Made by a program: the position numbers and the translations under genes
Assembly (NCBI RefSeq): GCF_003987315.1
Contig: NZ_PIPI01000002.1
Coordinates: 62,001-126,000 of the forward strand
Origin: Aliidiomarina haloalkalitolerans
GTDB taxonomy: Bacteria; Pseudomonadota; Gammaproteobacteria; Enterobacterales; Alteromonadaceae
DNA: 64,000 nucleotides
Direction of reading: 5' to 3'
The notes under the pieces: generated by a model
Seen by the model: only the letters and a program-made list of their open reading frames with translations
Database searches by the model: none
What the model was told of the DNA's origin: nothing
In this document: positions 34,831-42,738 of the stretch, in pieces
Layout: each line of letters begins with the position of its first letter
Position numbering within the stretch: position 1 is the first letter of the stretch

Positions 34831-35796
34831 TTAATCTAAATCTTGAGCAGCAAGCCACTCGTCATTGAAAAACTTCGAAAGGTAGCGACAACCGGTGTCG
34901 CAAGCGAGAGTAACGACCCGCTTCGGTTCAGTTTGTTCACGGCAGTAACGCAGCGCGGCAGCAATGAGGGTACCGCTTGAGGAACCAACCATAATGCCCT
35001 CTTTTAGCAATACTTCTCGCGCCACGGCAAACGACTCTTTGTCGCTAATGCTATACGCTTTGCCTGCCAACGCGATGTCGCAAATAACCGGAATAAAGTC
35101 TTCGCCAATGCCCTCAATGCGCCAGCTACCCGCTTCAACTTCTTTACCTTCGTTGATCAACGGTGCCAAAATTGACCCGTCTGGGTCGGCAAGAACTAAG
35201 TCCACATTTGGGTTTTGCTCGCGCAAATAACGGCCAACACCGGTCAAGGTGCCGCCTGAGCCAACCCCACACACAAACGCATCCAGCTTACCTTCCATTT
35301 GCTGCCACATTTCTGGCGCAGTCGTTTCGTAGTGCGCTTTCACGTTAGCTGGGTTTTCAAACTGATTGATATAAAATGCACCACGCTCTTTCGAAATACG
35401 CTCGGCCATGTCCTGATAATACTCAGGGTGGCCTTTTTGCACGTCTGAGCGTGTTTCAATCACTTCCGCACCTAAAGCACGCAAGTTATACAGCTTCTCC
35501 CGGCTCATTTTGTCCGGCAGAACAATAATCAACTTATAACCTTTTTGCGCCGCCACGAGCGCCAAGCCCAAACCAGTATTTCCTGCGGTTGCTTCAATAA
35601 GGGTGTCGCCTGGCTTGATTTTGCCTTCGGCTTCAGCGGCGGCAATCATCGAAACAGCGATGCGGTCTTTAATTGAGGCGCCAGGGTTTTGCGTTTCTAA
35701 CTTCAAATACAACTCACACGGGCCGGTGTCGAGATGGTTCACTCGGACCATGGGTGTGTTGCCGATCATTTCCAGGGCATTTGCAAAAACCTTCAT
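34831..35796 (-). CDS. Cystathionine beta-synthase-type PLP enzyme (CysK/CBS fold)
   Basis: 321 residues from the ATG at 35796 (AGAGGCGAAC upstream). The frame is open to 35880, but the first residues there are not family-like. PLP Lys in PGASIKDRIA (about 42), loop EATAGNTGLGL (about 70-80), C-terminal phosphate site GSSSGT. There is no CBS-pair or haem domain. It condenses serine with homocysteine (CBS) or O-acetylserine with sulfide (CysK). The linked gamma-lyase gene favours reverse trans-sulfuration (homocysteine to cysteine). Confidence 0.88.
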   Translation of the reverse strand: MKVFANALEMIGNTPMVRVNHLDTGPCELYLKLETQNPGASIKDRIAVSMIAAAEAEGKIKPGDTLIEATAGNTGLGLALVAAQKGYKLIIVLPDKMSREKLYNLRALGAEVIETRSDVQKGHPEYYQDMAERISKERGAFYINQFENPANVKAHYETTAPEMWQQMEGKLDAFVCGVGSGGTLTGVGRYLREQNPNVDLVLADPDGSILAPLINEGKEVEAGSWRIEGIGEDFIPVICDIALAGKAYSISDKESFAVAREVLLKEGIMVGSSSGTLIAAALRYCREQTEPKRVVTLACDTGCRYLSKFFNDEWLAAQDLD

Positions 35797-35954
35797 GTGT
35801 TCGCCTCTTTCGCTTAAATAAATATAAAGTTGCGCATATTCTACTCGACTCGTGCCTGAGTATCTATGCGAATCCGGCATAAGCCATACCTTTTGTCGAC
35901 GGCGTTTTGCGGTTAGAATGGTTCGTTACACTATAAAACAAAGAGGAACTATCG

Positions 35955-36572
35955 ATGCGATTAACCAAATTGCACTTAGCTGTCGTTGGTGCTGCAGCTG
36001 CGCTTGCTGCCTGTACGCCTGCTGCAGAAGACCCGCAAGATGTATTTTTTAATACCATTGCCGCGCATTGTGGTAACGCTTATGAAGGTCGCGTCACCTC
36101 GGGTAATCCAGAAACCGATGCCACGTGGATGAACAACCGGATTGTTATCGAAGTTCGTGAATGCACCGAAAACCGGATTCGTATTCCATTGCATGTTGGC
36201 GATAACCACTCACGCACTTGGATTATCACTCGCCTTCCACAAGGTGGCCTTGAATTAAAACACGACCATCGCTTAGAAGACGGTAGCCACGATCCGATGA
36301 CCATGTACGGTGGCTCTACGGTGACCCCAGGCACGCCGACTGCGCAAGCTTTCCCAGCTGACGAGTATAGCAAACAGCTGTTTACCGAGCTGGACGCCAC
36401 GGTATCAATTACCAATACGTGGTGGCTGTCATTCCCAGACGAGAACACGATGCGTTACCGTTTGTCACGTGAAAACCGTGAGTTTCATGTCGATGTTGAC
36501 CTAAGCTCGCCGTTGCCAGCGGACGATTTCCCTCCTCTCCCATGGGGCTGGGAAGATCACTACCAGTACTAA
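35955..36572 (+). CDS. Secreted lipoprotein of unknown function
   Basis: 205 residues. Lipoprotein signal (lipobox ALAAC, Cys about residue 20) and an acidic, aromatic-rich mature part with a Cys pair (Cys about 39 and about 73). Notable stretches are HDHRLEDGSHDPMTMYGG and the terminal PPLPWGWEDHYQY. I recognise no named domain; similar short proteins are annotated as hypothetical in marine bacteria. It stands alone between the divergent CBS-type gene and a terminator-like hairpin. Confidence 0.75.
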   Translation: MRLTKLHLAVVGAAAALAACTPAAEDPQDVFFNTIAAHCGNAYEGRVTSGNPETDATWMNNRIVIEVRECTENRIRIPLHVGDNHSRTWIITRLPQGGLELKHDHRLEDGSHDPMTMYGGSTVTPGTPTAQAFPADEYSKQLFTELDATVSITNTWWLSFPDENTMRYRLSRENREFHVDVDLSSPLPADDFPPLPWGWEDHYQY

Positions 36573-36578
36573 TGATCC

Positions 36579-36615
36579 TGCCGACAGTTTGCATACAAGC
36601 TGTCGGCAAATTTCT
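36579..36615 (+). terminator. Probable terminator after the lipoprotein gene
   Basis: A 9-bp stem (TGCCGACAG 36579-36587, CTGTCGGCA 36600-36608, 12-nt loop) is followed by AATTTCTT. The U-tract is imperfect. Confidence 0.55.
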
Positions 36616-36658
36616 TCCGTGGCTATTGCCGCCCGTCGTCGGAAGTTGAGGCACACAC

Positions 36659-38566
36659 ATGTTTCGTTGGTTTGAAGACCGTTTAGCACCTTTCCCTACA
36701 GCCGAACCCAGCCAGCCTCCTAAAGGCTTCTTTGCTTTTTGCTATCACTTCACCAAAGGCTCGGAAAAATATCTCATCGCCGTTGCCATTTTAATGGCGC
36801 TGGTGGCAATAACGGAAGTTTGGTTGTTTGGCTTTCTCGGTAGTATTGTCGACTGGCTGTCAGTGCAAGAACGAGACCAATTCCTAGCCAACGAATGGTT
36901 CAAGCTCGTCGCTATGAGCGCTGTGGTACTCTTTGGCTTGCCGCTCTTAGTTTGGTTCCAGTCGTTGATACTGCACCAAACCTTGCTAGGCAATTACCCC
37001 ATGCGAATTCGTTGGTTAGTGCATCGCTACTTACTGAAGCAGTCGATGAGCTATTACCAAGACGAATTCCCCGGCCGTGTCGCAACGAAACTGATGCAAA
37101 CCGCTCTGTCGGTGCGCCAAGTGGTAATTAGTTTCATTGAAGTCGTCAATTACATTGGCGTCTATTTTATTGCCATGTTCTTTATTATCGGCAGTGCCGA
37201 TATTCGACTCGTGCTGCCGCTCGCAGGTTGGGTCATTGCCTATGCCGCGTTACTGTATTACTTCGTGCCGCGTTTAGGTCGCATATCGCAAGCGCAAGCC
37301 GACGCGCGTTCGATTATGACCGGCCGCATTGTCGACAGCTACACCAATATCCAAACCGTGAAGCTATTTTCTCATGGCGATAGAGAAATTAAATTTGCCC
37401 GCGACGGCATGGACGATTTTTTGGTGACCGTACACAAGCAAATGCGCTTGGTAACGCTGCTCTACGGCTTTCTTTATATTATTAACTGTTTGTTGCTTTT
37501 TGCCTCAGCAGCATTGGCCATCAGCCTATGGATCAATGATGCGGTATCATTAGGCGCGATCGCCGTGGTGATTGGCTTGGTGTTGCGTTTATTCGGCATG
37601 TCCCAAATGGTCATGTGGCAGTTAACCCAATTGTTTGAAGCCATCGGTACCGTGCAAGACGGCATTAATTCCATCGCGGTGTCGCGAACCGTGGAAGATC
37701 AGCCGAATGCACCTGCCCTTGAAGTGAAGCGCGGCGAAATAGAGTTCCGTAATGTCAGTTTTTATTACGGTGCCGTCGCTGGTGAACGAGACGAAGCAAA
37801 CGACTCTAGCGCAGAAGAAAAACCGCAGGGCGCTAGTTTCCGCCCAGCGCGCGTGATTGAAAACCTCAATTTGACCATTGGTGCGGGTGAGAAAGTAGGA
37901 ATTGTCGGTCGTTCAGGAGCCGGCAAATCGACATTAGTCAATTTGTTACTCCGCTTCTATGACATTCAGGAAGGTGAAATTCGCATCGACGGCCAAAACA
38001 TCGCTGCCGTGCAGCAAGATAGTTTGCGCGCGCATATCGGCATGGTCACCCAAGACACCTCGCTGCTGCACCGTTCGGTGCGTGACAACATTCTCTACGG
38101 TCGCCCGCAAGCAACCGAAGCCGAATTAAAGCGTGCCGCAGAACGCGCCCATGCCGCTGACTTTATAGGCGATTTAAACGACCATCAAGGCCGCACCGGC
38201 TATGACGCCCATGTTGGTGAACGGGGCGTCAAACTTTCCGGTGGCCAGCGTCAACGCATCGCAATTGCCCGGGTCATGTTAAAAGACGCACCGATCCTCA
38301 TCCTCGACGAAGCAACGTCAGCACTCGACAGTGAAGTTGAAACCGCCATTCAAGAAAACTTATATAACTTGATGGAAGGTAAAACCGTGATTGCGATAGC
38401 TCATCGTTTATCGACGATTGCCGAAATGGATCGTTTGATCGTCATGGACCAAGGTCAGGTAATTGAACAAGGCAGCCACGACGAGCTCATCGCCCTCAAT
38501 GGTCTGTATGCCAAACTCTGGCAGCGCCAATCAGGCGGTTTCCTGGCCCATGACATCGACGAATAA
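36659..38566 (+). CDS. ABC exporter half-transporter (fused TMD-NBD)
   Basis: 635 residues. Six membrane helices (about 35-345) and a C-terminal ATPase with Walker A GRSGAGKST (about 418-426), signature LSGGQRQRIAIARV, Walker B LILDEATSALD and the H-loop IAIAHRL. Such homodimeric type IV exporters move lipids, peptides or drugs outward. An acidic insertion of roughly 25 residues (GERDEANDSSAEEK within it) sits just after the A-loop tyrosine (FYYG, about 374). Starts with MFRWFEDRLAPFP, typical of a group of proteobacterial exporters. The substrate is unknown. Confidence 0.92.
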   Translation: MFRWFEDRLAPFPTAEPSQPPKGFFAFCYHFTKGSEKYLIAVAILMALVAITEVWLFGFLGSIVDWLSVQERDQFLANEWFKLVAMSAVVLFGLPLLVWFQSLILHQTLLGNYPMRIRWLVHRYLLKQSMSYYQDEFPGRVATKLMQTALSVRQVVISFIEVVNYIGVYFIAMFFIIGSADIRLVLPLAGWVIAYAALLYYFVPRLGRISQAQADARSIMTGRIVDSYTNIQTVKLFSHGDREIKFARDGMDDFLVTVHKQMRLVTLLYGFLYIINCLLLFASAALAISLWINDAVSLGAIAVVIGLVLRLFGMSQMVMWQLTQLFEAIGTVQDGINSIAVSRTVEDQPNAPALEVKRGEIEFRNVSFYYGAVAGERDEANDSSAEEKPQGASFRPARVIENLNLTIGAGEKVGIVGRSGAGKSTLVNLLLRFYDIQEGEIRIDGQNIAAVQQDSLRAHIGMVTQDTSLLHRSVRDNILYGRPQATEAELKRAAERAHAADFIGDLNDHQGRTGYDAHVGERGVKLSGGQRQRIAIARVMLKDAPILILDEATSALDSEVETAIQENLYNLMEGKTVIAIAHRLSTIAEMDRLIVMDQGQVIEQGSHDELIALNGLYAKLWQRQSGGFLAHDIDE

Positions 38567-38573
38567 GTCGAAC

Positions 38574-39203
38574 TTACTCGAAAGGTCGTGGTGATTCACC
38601 GGTGAGGCACTGTTGATACAGTGCCTCAAGGTCATAACTCTGCTCACGCAGCTCGCGGCCATGTAGAGTGTAACTTGCGAGTAAGTACTCACCATCGCGG
38701 CGCAATGAGACATCATCGGCACCGACAAAACGGTCGATGTGAATGACACGTTTATACAGGCCACGATAGTCACAACTCATGACCACAAAGATTTGCCCGC
38801 TGGCTGCTTGACCTTCTTCGGTATCTTCAGCAATGCCCGAGCCCATGGCAACGACGTTATAGCCTTCACCGTCGTAGTCTGCCAAGGTCGACTGATTACC
38901 TGCGTAATACATTGCCAAGCTAAACAGCACCAGAATCGCGATCATGCCGATCCAGATCGCCACGCCAATACGCAAGATCTTCCATTGGGCAAATTCGCCT
39001 ACCGCTTTGCGCAAGAGTCCGTAAGCGACAATCGCAGCCACAAGAAACATCACCGTGATCAAGCTTTCATAGATGATCTGGCTGTCGGTCCAGCGCCAAA
39101 CATAGACAAAATCACCGGGTAACGTTACGGCGTCAAACCAAACCGGAATCGTGAGCAATAGAATCGAAATGCTCACCCACAAAATGCGCTGCTGTTTTGA
39201 CAT
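38574..39203 (-). CDS. Membrane protein of unknown function, 209 aa
   Basis: Three membrane segments (about 8-24, 45-63, 79-100) are followed by a polar C-terminal domain of about 105 residues. That domain has two cysteines (CDYRG and QQCLTGE) that could be periplasmic. I do not recognise a family. Convergent with the ABC exporter gene (7-bp gap) and upstream of comM in the same direction, but separated from it by 134 bp in the other sense, so it is probably its own unit. Confidence 0.7.
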   Translation of the reverse strand: MSKQQRILWVSISILLLTIPVWFDAVTLPGDFVYVWRWTDSQIIYESLITVMFLVAAIVAYGLLRKAVGEFAQWKILRIGVAIWIGMIAILVLFSLAMYYAGNQSTLADYDGEGYNVVAMGSGIAEDTEEGQAASGQIFVVMSCDYRGLYKRVIHIDRFVGADDVSLRRDGEYLLASYTLHGRELREQSYDLEALYQQCLTGESPRPFE

Positions 39204-39337
39204 GAATCTCCCTCATGTAAGTCTTCCACAAAATGAATTTCATTCATGTTGCTGCATGAAATGGCCATGAAGTTGGCCCTCTTGCCGCTTATCTTGCTTT
39301 ATTGGCAGCAGAAGGTCAAAGTTCGGCTCTAATGAGA

Positions 39338-40873
39338 TCACAAATCCCGCAGCTGTGTCAGTAGATTATCAAGTGCTCGGTAGCTGAGGGCTTCAAGCAA
39401 ATGTTCCCGCCGTAACCTTTCTTCGCCGCTGAGGTCTGCGATGGTGCGTGCCAGGCGCAGAGTGCGGTGAAAAGCGCGATGCGAAAGCTGCAAGCGCTCC
39501 ATCGCCGAGACCAAAAACTCATGGTCCTCGTCACTGAGAACCGCGACCTCGGTCAGGAGGCGAACGGACAAATTCCGATTTAAACATCCTTGCCGCTCGA
39601 GTTGCCGTTGTTGTGCAGCCACAACCTTTTCCTGTAGTGATTGGGAAGCCATTTTTGCTGATTTAGTTTGCTGGTGTGCATCGCGCAGCGCATCCGGCTG
39701 CCGTGGCACATCGACTTGCAGATCAATGCGGTCAAGAAATGGGCCTGACACTTTACTTAAATACTTTAAGATTTGATCCGGCGTCGATCGCGAGCTGCGA
39801 ATATCGCCATTGAAGGTGCCGCAAGGTGATGGATTCAATGCACAAATAAGCTGAAAGCGTGCGGGGAAAGTGGTTTGCTGTTGCGCACGGCTGATACAAA
39901 CTGTGCCTGACTCAAGCGGCTCACGTAAAGTATCTAGCACATGTCGAGGTGTTTCGGTTAATTCGTCTAAAAATAGAATCCCATGGTTCGCGCGCGTCAC
40001 TTCACCAGGTTTTGGGATCGAACCACCACCCACCAATGCTGCAGCAGAACAAGAATGATGAGGAGCACGGAAGGGGCGCTGACGCCAACGTTCGGGGGAA
40101 AAAGGAATACCCGCCAATGACTCGATAGCCGCAACTTCAAGTGCCGCAGCCTCCTCAAGCGGCGGCATCAAACCGAGTAAACGCTGTGCCAACATCGTTT
40201 TGCCCGTCCCCGGTGGTCCAACAAACAAAACATGATGCCCGCCCGCCGCGGCAAGTAGCAGTGCCCGCTTCGCTTGCTCTTGACCATGCACGTCGGCAAT
40301 ATCACCCGTTAACACTGGGGCGACCGCTAGCTTGGTGGGCTGGACAACATCCAACCGACGTTGTCCACCTAAGTGCTCGGCAGCAACCTTTAAAGAAGGC
40401 ACGGTGTAAGCGACCGGTTGGCGAAGCAAACCCGCTTCAGACTCATTACCCTTGGGAATCAGTGCGCGTCGTCCTGCTTGTTGACAGGCAAGCAAAGACG
40501 GTAACGCACCGCTCATATTGCGTACCGCCCCATCGAGCGCAAGTTCGCCATAGACTTCTAGTTCGTCCAACTGTTGGTCATCGAGTTGCTCGCTGGCAAC
40601 CAAAATGCCAAGAGCGATTGCTAAATCAAATCGTGCACCCTGCTTCGGCAACTCGGCGGGCGATAAATTAACTACAATTTTGGCGATCGGAAAGTCAAAT
40701 TCACTGTTGAGAATCGCAGTTTTTACCCGATCACGCGCTTCGCGTACCGTCGTCTCTGGCATGCCAATAATCTGAAAGGTTGGCACGCCGCGTTTACCCA
40801 CATTTACTTCAACCCGCACCGCCGGCGCTTCCATCCCTAACTGCGCTCGCGTCCGCACCACTGCTAATCCCAT
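39338..40873 (-). CDS. comM: ComM/YifB family AAA ATPase (Mg-chelatase-like)
   Basis: 511 residues. ComM is a hexameric helicase that widens branch migration during natural transformation. An N-terminal ChlI-like domain (about 20-140, LSPAELPKQGARFDLAIAL), the AAA core with Walker A GPPGTGKTM (about 219-227), the LFLDELTE Walker B (about 299) and a C-terminal chelatase domain (about 400-500) are complete. The gene is intact, unlike in strains where islands interrupt comM. The accessory insertion found here lies 31 bp upstream of its start. Confidence 0.95.
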   Translation of the reverse strand: MGLAVVRTRAQLGMEAPAVRVEVNVGKRGVPTFQIIGMPETTVREARDRVKTAILNSEFDFPIAKIVVNLSPAELPKQGARFDLAIALGILVASEQLDDQQLDELEVYGELALDGAVRNMSGALPSLLACQQAGRRALIPKGNESEAGLLRQPVAYTVPSLKVAAEHLGGQRRLDVVQPTKLAVAPVLTGDIADVHGQEQAKRALLLAAAGGHHVLFVGPPGTGKTMLAQRLLGLMPPLEEAAALEVAAIESLAGIPFSPERWRQRPFRAPHHSCSAAALVGGGSIPKPGEVTRANHGILFLDELTETPRHVLDTLREPLESGTVCISRAQQQTTFPARFQLICALNPSPCGTFNGDIRSSRSTPDQILKYLSKVSGPFLDRIDLQVDVPRQPDALRDAHQQTKSAKMASQSLQEKVVAAQQRQLERQGCLNRNLSVRLLTEVAVLSDEDHEFLVSAMERLQLSHRAFHRTLRLARTIADLSGEERLRREHLLEALSYRALDNLLTQLRDL

Positions 40874-40903
40874 CGCAACCTCTCTGCATCCTGCAAAACA
40901 AAC

Positions 40904-40973
40904 AGTCTACCTGAGTCGGCGACAAAGCACGCCTATCGACCATGGATTTCAGCGATCGCTGACAGAGTTAGTA
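40904..40973. repeat. 70-bp direct repeat, copy 1 (comM side)
   Basis: 67 of 70 positions match copy 2 at 41907-41976, in the same orientation. It begins AGTCTACCTGAGTCGGCGAC and contains the perfect 14-bp palindrome TCAGCGATCGCTGA (40949-40962). The two copies bracket the higBA genes, giving a unit of 1003 bp. Confidence 0.95.
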
Positions 40974-41044
40974 ACCGGGGCATCGTGTTGTCCTGCAAGA
41001 AACGTAGATTTTCGAGGACGGAAGTAGCGTATTATTATTTCAAT

Positions 41045-41464
41045 TTAGAAAAATATTGCCGGTGCTACGCCAAAGCGCTCAGCCAGCTTGGTGATGTGAG
41101 CTCTGGTCAGATTCTTCTTACCCGTTAACACTTGTGAAACCATGCTCTTTTTACCGATTTCGTTTTCAAAATCAGTGGTGTTCAGACCATTTTGGTCCAT
41201 TAAGACTTTCAGCGTTTCGACAGCTGGGTCTAGCCCTGCCTGCCGGAGGTTAAATGTCTCAAATCTGAGAGACTCGTCCTCATAGCGCTCAATAACATTG
41301 CTTAGCGCTTCAATCACGACAAGGTTAGCATCATAGTTATCCAAGAGATCCTCGACTAGCTCAAGCGCCTCCTCATACTCTTTATCGTTGCTAATTCCAG
41401 CCAGTAGCGGCACATTCGCCATAATTGTCTTGGCCAGCTTGGATACTTCGGCGACAACTAACAT
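41045..41464 (-). CDS. higA: Antitoxin HigA (helix-turn-helix)
   Basis: 139 residues. A helical N-terminal part (about 1-75, acidic) is followed by a C-terminal Cro/C1-type helix-turn-helix (GKKSMVSQVLTGKKNLTRAH, about 104-123). This is the YgjM/HigA arrangement. It would bind and neutralise HigB and repress the operon through the operators upstream of higB. Encoded 9 bp after the toxin gene, in the toxin-first order typical of hig loci. The region is richer in A+T than its neighbours, consistent with acquisition. Confidence 0.88.
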   Translation of the reverse strand: MLVVAEVSKLAKTIMANVPLLAGISNDKEYEEALELVEDLLDNYDANLVVIEALSNVIERYEDESLRFETFNLRQAGLDPAVETLKVLMDQNGLNTTDFENEIGKKSMVSQVLTGKKNLTRAHITKLAERFGVAPAIFF

Positions 41465-41473
41465 TTAAGCCTC

Positions 41474-41776
41474 CTATTTTCGATACTTTTTACAAAGCGC
41501 ATCGTACTCACTGTGGGTAAGGATATGTTTTACGTAAATCCGGTTGTGTCTAAATTCGATAAAGGCAAGTAACCTCAAATTATTGCCACCTATGTCAATA
41601 ATCCACCACTTATCCTTGTACTTAAAGTTATCCAACGAACTAAATACAGATTTGAGTTCCGTCGGACTTTTAAAATGACCGCGCCTTAGAACATTGTATG
41701 TACACTCGATTGCTACTGCATGGTTCGGAAATTTTTTAATTGCATCAGCAAATGGCTTTCGTGAAATAACGTGCAT
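41474..41776 (-). CDS. higB: mRNA interferase toxin HigB
   Basis: 100 residues, PF09907-like HigB (E. coli YgjN group, RelE superfamily). Family features: MHVISRKPFADAIKKFP at the N-terminus, WWIIDIGGNNLRLLAFIEF in the centre and the terminal YVKHILTHSEYD with the catalytic-type His. It would cut mRNA on the ribosome. A GGAG lies 6 nt before the ATG. The promoter and two operators are immediately upstream. Confidence 0.9.
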   Translation of the reverse strand: MHVISRKPFADAIKKFPNHAVAIECTYNVLRRGHFKSPTELKSVFSSLDNFKYKDKWWIIDIGGNNLRLLAFIEFRHNRIYVKHILTHSEYDALCKKYRK

Positions 41777-41786
41777 CCTTAACTCC

Positions 41787-41839
41787 GTTTACTATAGGTA
41801 AACTATATCAGGGCCGACATAAGTTTACAATTAGTAAAC
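41787..41839 (-). promoter_or_regulatory. higBA promoter with two 17-bp HigA-type operators
   Basis: Two identical inverted repeats GTTTAC-N5-GTAAAC occur at 41787-41803 and 41823-41839, with centres 36 bp apart. On the minus strand a -35 TTGTAA (41825-41830) and a -10 TATAGT (41802-41807) are 17 bp apart. One operator covers the -35, and the other starts at the -10 and covers the start site. Autorepression is the expected outcome. Confidence 0.85.
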
Positions 41840-41906
41840 CTCCAATGATGTGGATGATGATTTGCGACTTATTCACTGCACACCCGCCGATGTCGCAAAA
41901 AAATGT

Positions 41907-41976
41907 AGTCTACCTGAGTCGGCGACAAAGCACGCCTATCGACCATCGATTTCAGCGATCGCTGACAGGGCTAGTA
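41907..41976. repeat. 70-bp direct repeat, copy 2 (distal to comM)
   Basis: Same orientation as copy 1, three mismatches. Palindrome TCAGCGATCGCTGA is at 41952-41965. Between this copy and the 42034 gene there are only 57 bp, including a 7-bp-arm inverted repeat (AGGAGTT / AACTCCT, 42024-42046) that spans the end of that gene. Confidence 0.95.
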
Positions 41977-42033
41977 GAGAGGCTATTTTAGTGGATTGCA
42001 GTAGTCATCCAGCGCTCGTTCGAAGGAGTTCTT

Positions 42034-42702
42034 TTAATTAACTCCTGAGAATCTAGAATTGGTCACGTATATTATTCGAAAGTAGGTCCGTCCATCATCG
42101 TCTTCAAATACTCCAAACGTTCCGCCGACACCCTGTGCCGCGACTTTCGACAGTCCTTGTCTATTAAAAAGCATTTCACGTTGTAACTGCATTCTGTCAT
42201 CGTCTGATAGTTGCTCTACGCCTGATACAGAGACCAAACACAGATCAACATCACACTCTGCCATTTCCAGAGACAAACTTGAGAATTCTGGAGTCGTCGC
42301 GATCGATTCACGAAAGCTGTTATATAGGTACATTTGGTTATTAACGCTTTCGCTTGTCGTATCAGCGCTCATAAACTCGTATGCTTTAGACATAAAATCC
42401 GCTGAATGTATAAGCGAGTCATATTTTTCTGCTTTAAAAGCCTCATTGTTTCGAGAGAACGATTGGATAAGGTCGCTATCTGGTGCTGTAATCAACTGCT
42501 GATCACGACCAATTGTTTCGTTATTTGCCATTGAACCCGTATTTAACCCTTGTGAATCGCCTTCATTCATTGAGCCATTCGTTTGAATCGAGTTATTCAA
42601 TGGTACAGGCGAGGATCGCTCGTCTTCATCCACGTTAGACAAAACATAAACGCCGACCACCAAACTCAAAATAATGATGAATACTAGTCCTGATTTTTTC
42701 AA
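42034..42702 (-). CDS. Membrane-anchored protein with a C-x4-C motif, function unknown
   Basis: 222 residues. One N-terminal membrane helix (about 5-23), a Ser/Asn-rich linker, then a domain with AECDVDLCLVSVSG (about 147-160) and a C-terminal beta-rich part (GRTYFRIIYVTNS). The layout (anchor, linker, C-x4-C followed by a beta strand) matches the 3624-4190 protein, although overall identity looks low. Base composition is AT-rich like the adjacent higBA genes, suggesting it belongs to the same accessory stretch. No function assigned. Confidence 0.7.
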   Translation of the reverse strand: MKKSGLVFIIILSLVVGVYVLSNVDEDERSSPVPLNNSIQTNGSMNEGDSQGLNTGSMANNETIGRDQQLITAPDSDLIQSFSRNNEAFKAEKYDSLIHSADFMSKAYEFMSADTTSESVNNQMYLYNSFRESIATTPEFSSLSLEMAECDVDLCLVSVSGVEQLSDDDRMQLQREMLFNRQGLSKVAAQGVGGTFGVFEDDDGRTYFRIIYVTNSRFSGVN

Positions 42703-42738
42703 AAAAATTCCTTAGCTGGATAACTTTAAGACTACGAT

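Noticed and set aside
36745-36993. Small minus-strand frame in the ABC exporter gene
   Set aside because: Lies in the membrane-domain codons of the exporter with no independent support.
40141-40671. Open frame of about 176 codons on the plus strand inside comM
   Set aside because: Fully antisense to the well-supported AAA domain of comM, no start signals, composition follows the comM codons.
40904-41976. Integron cassette with attC-type repeats
   Set aside because: The 70-bp repeats lack the paired R and L box inverted ends (GTTRRRY/RYYYAAC) of attC sites, and no integrase is present. Two long direct repeats fit recombination or duplication better.
41850-42041. Short open frame over repeat copy 2
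   Set aside because: It simply reads through the 70-bp repeat; no start signal and no related frame in copy 1.
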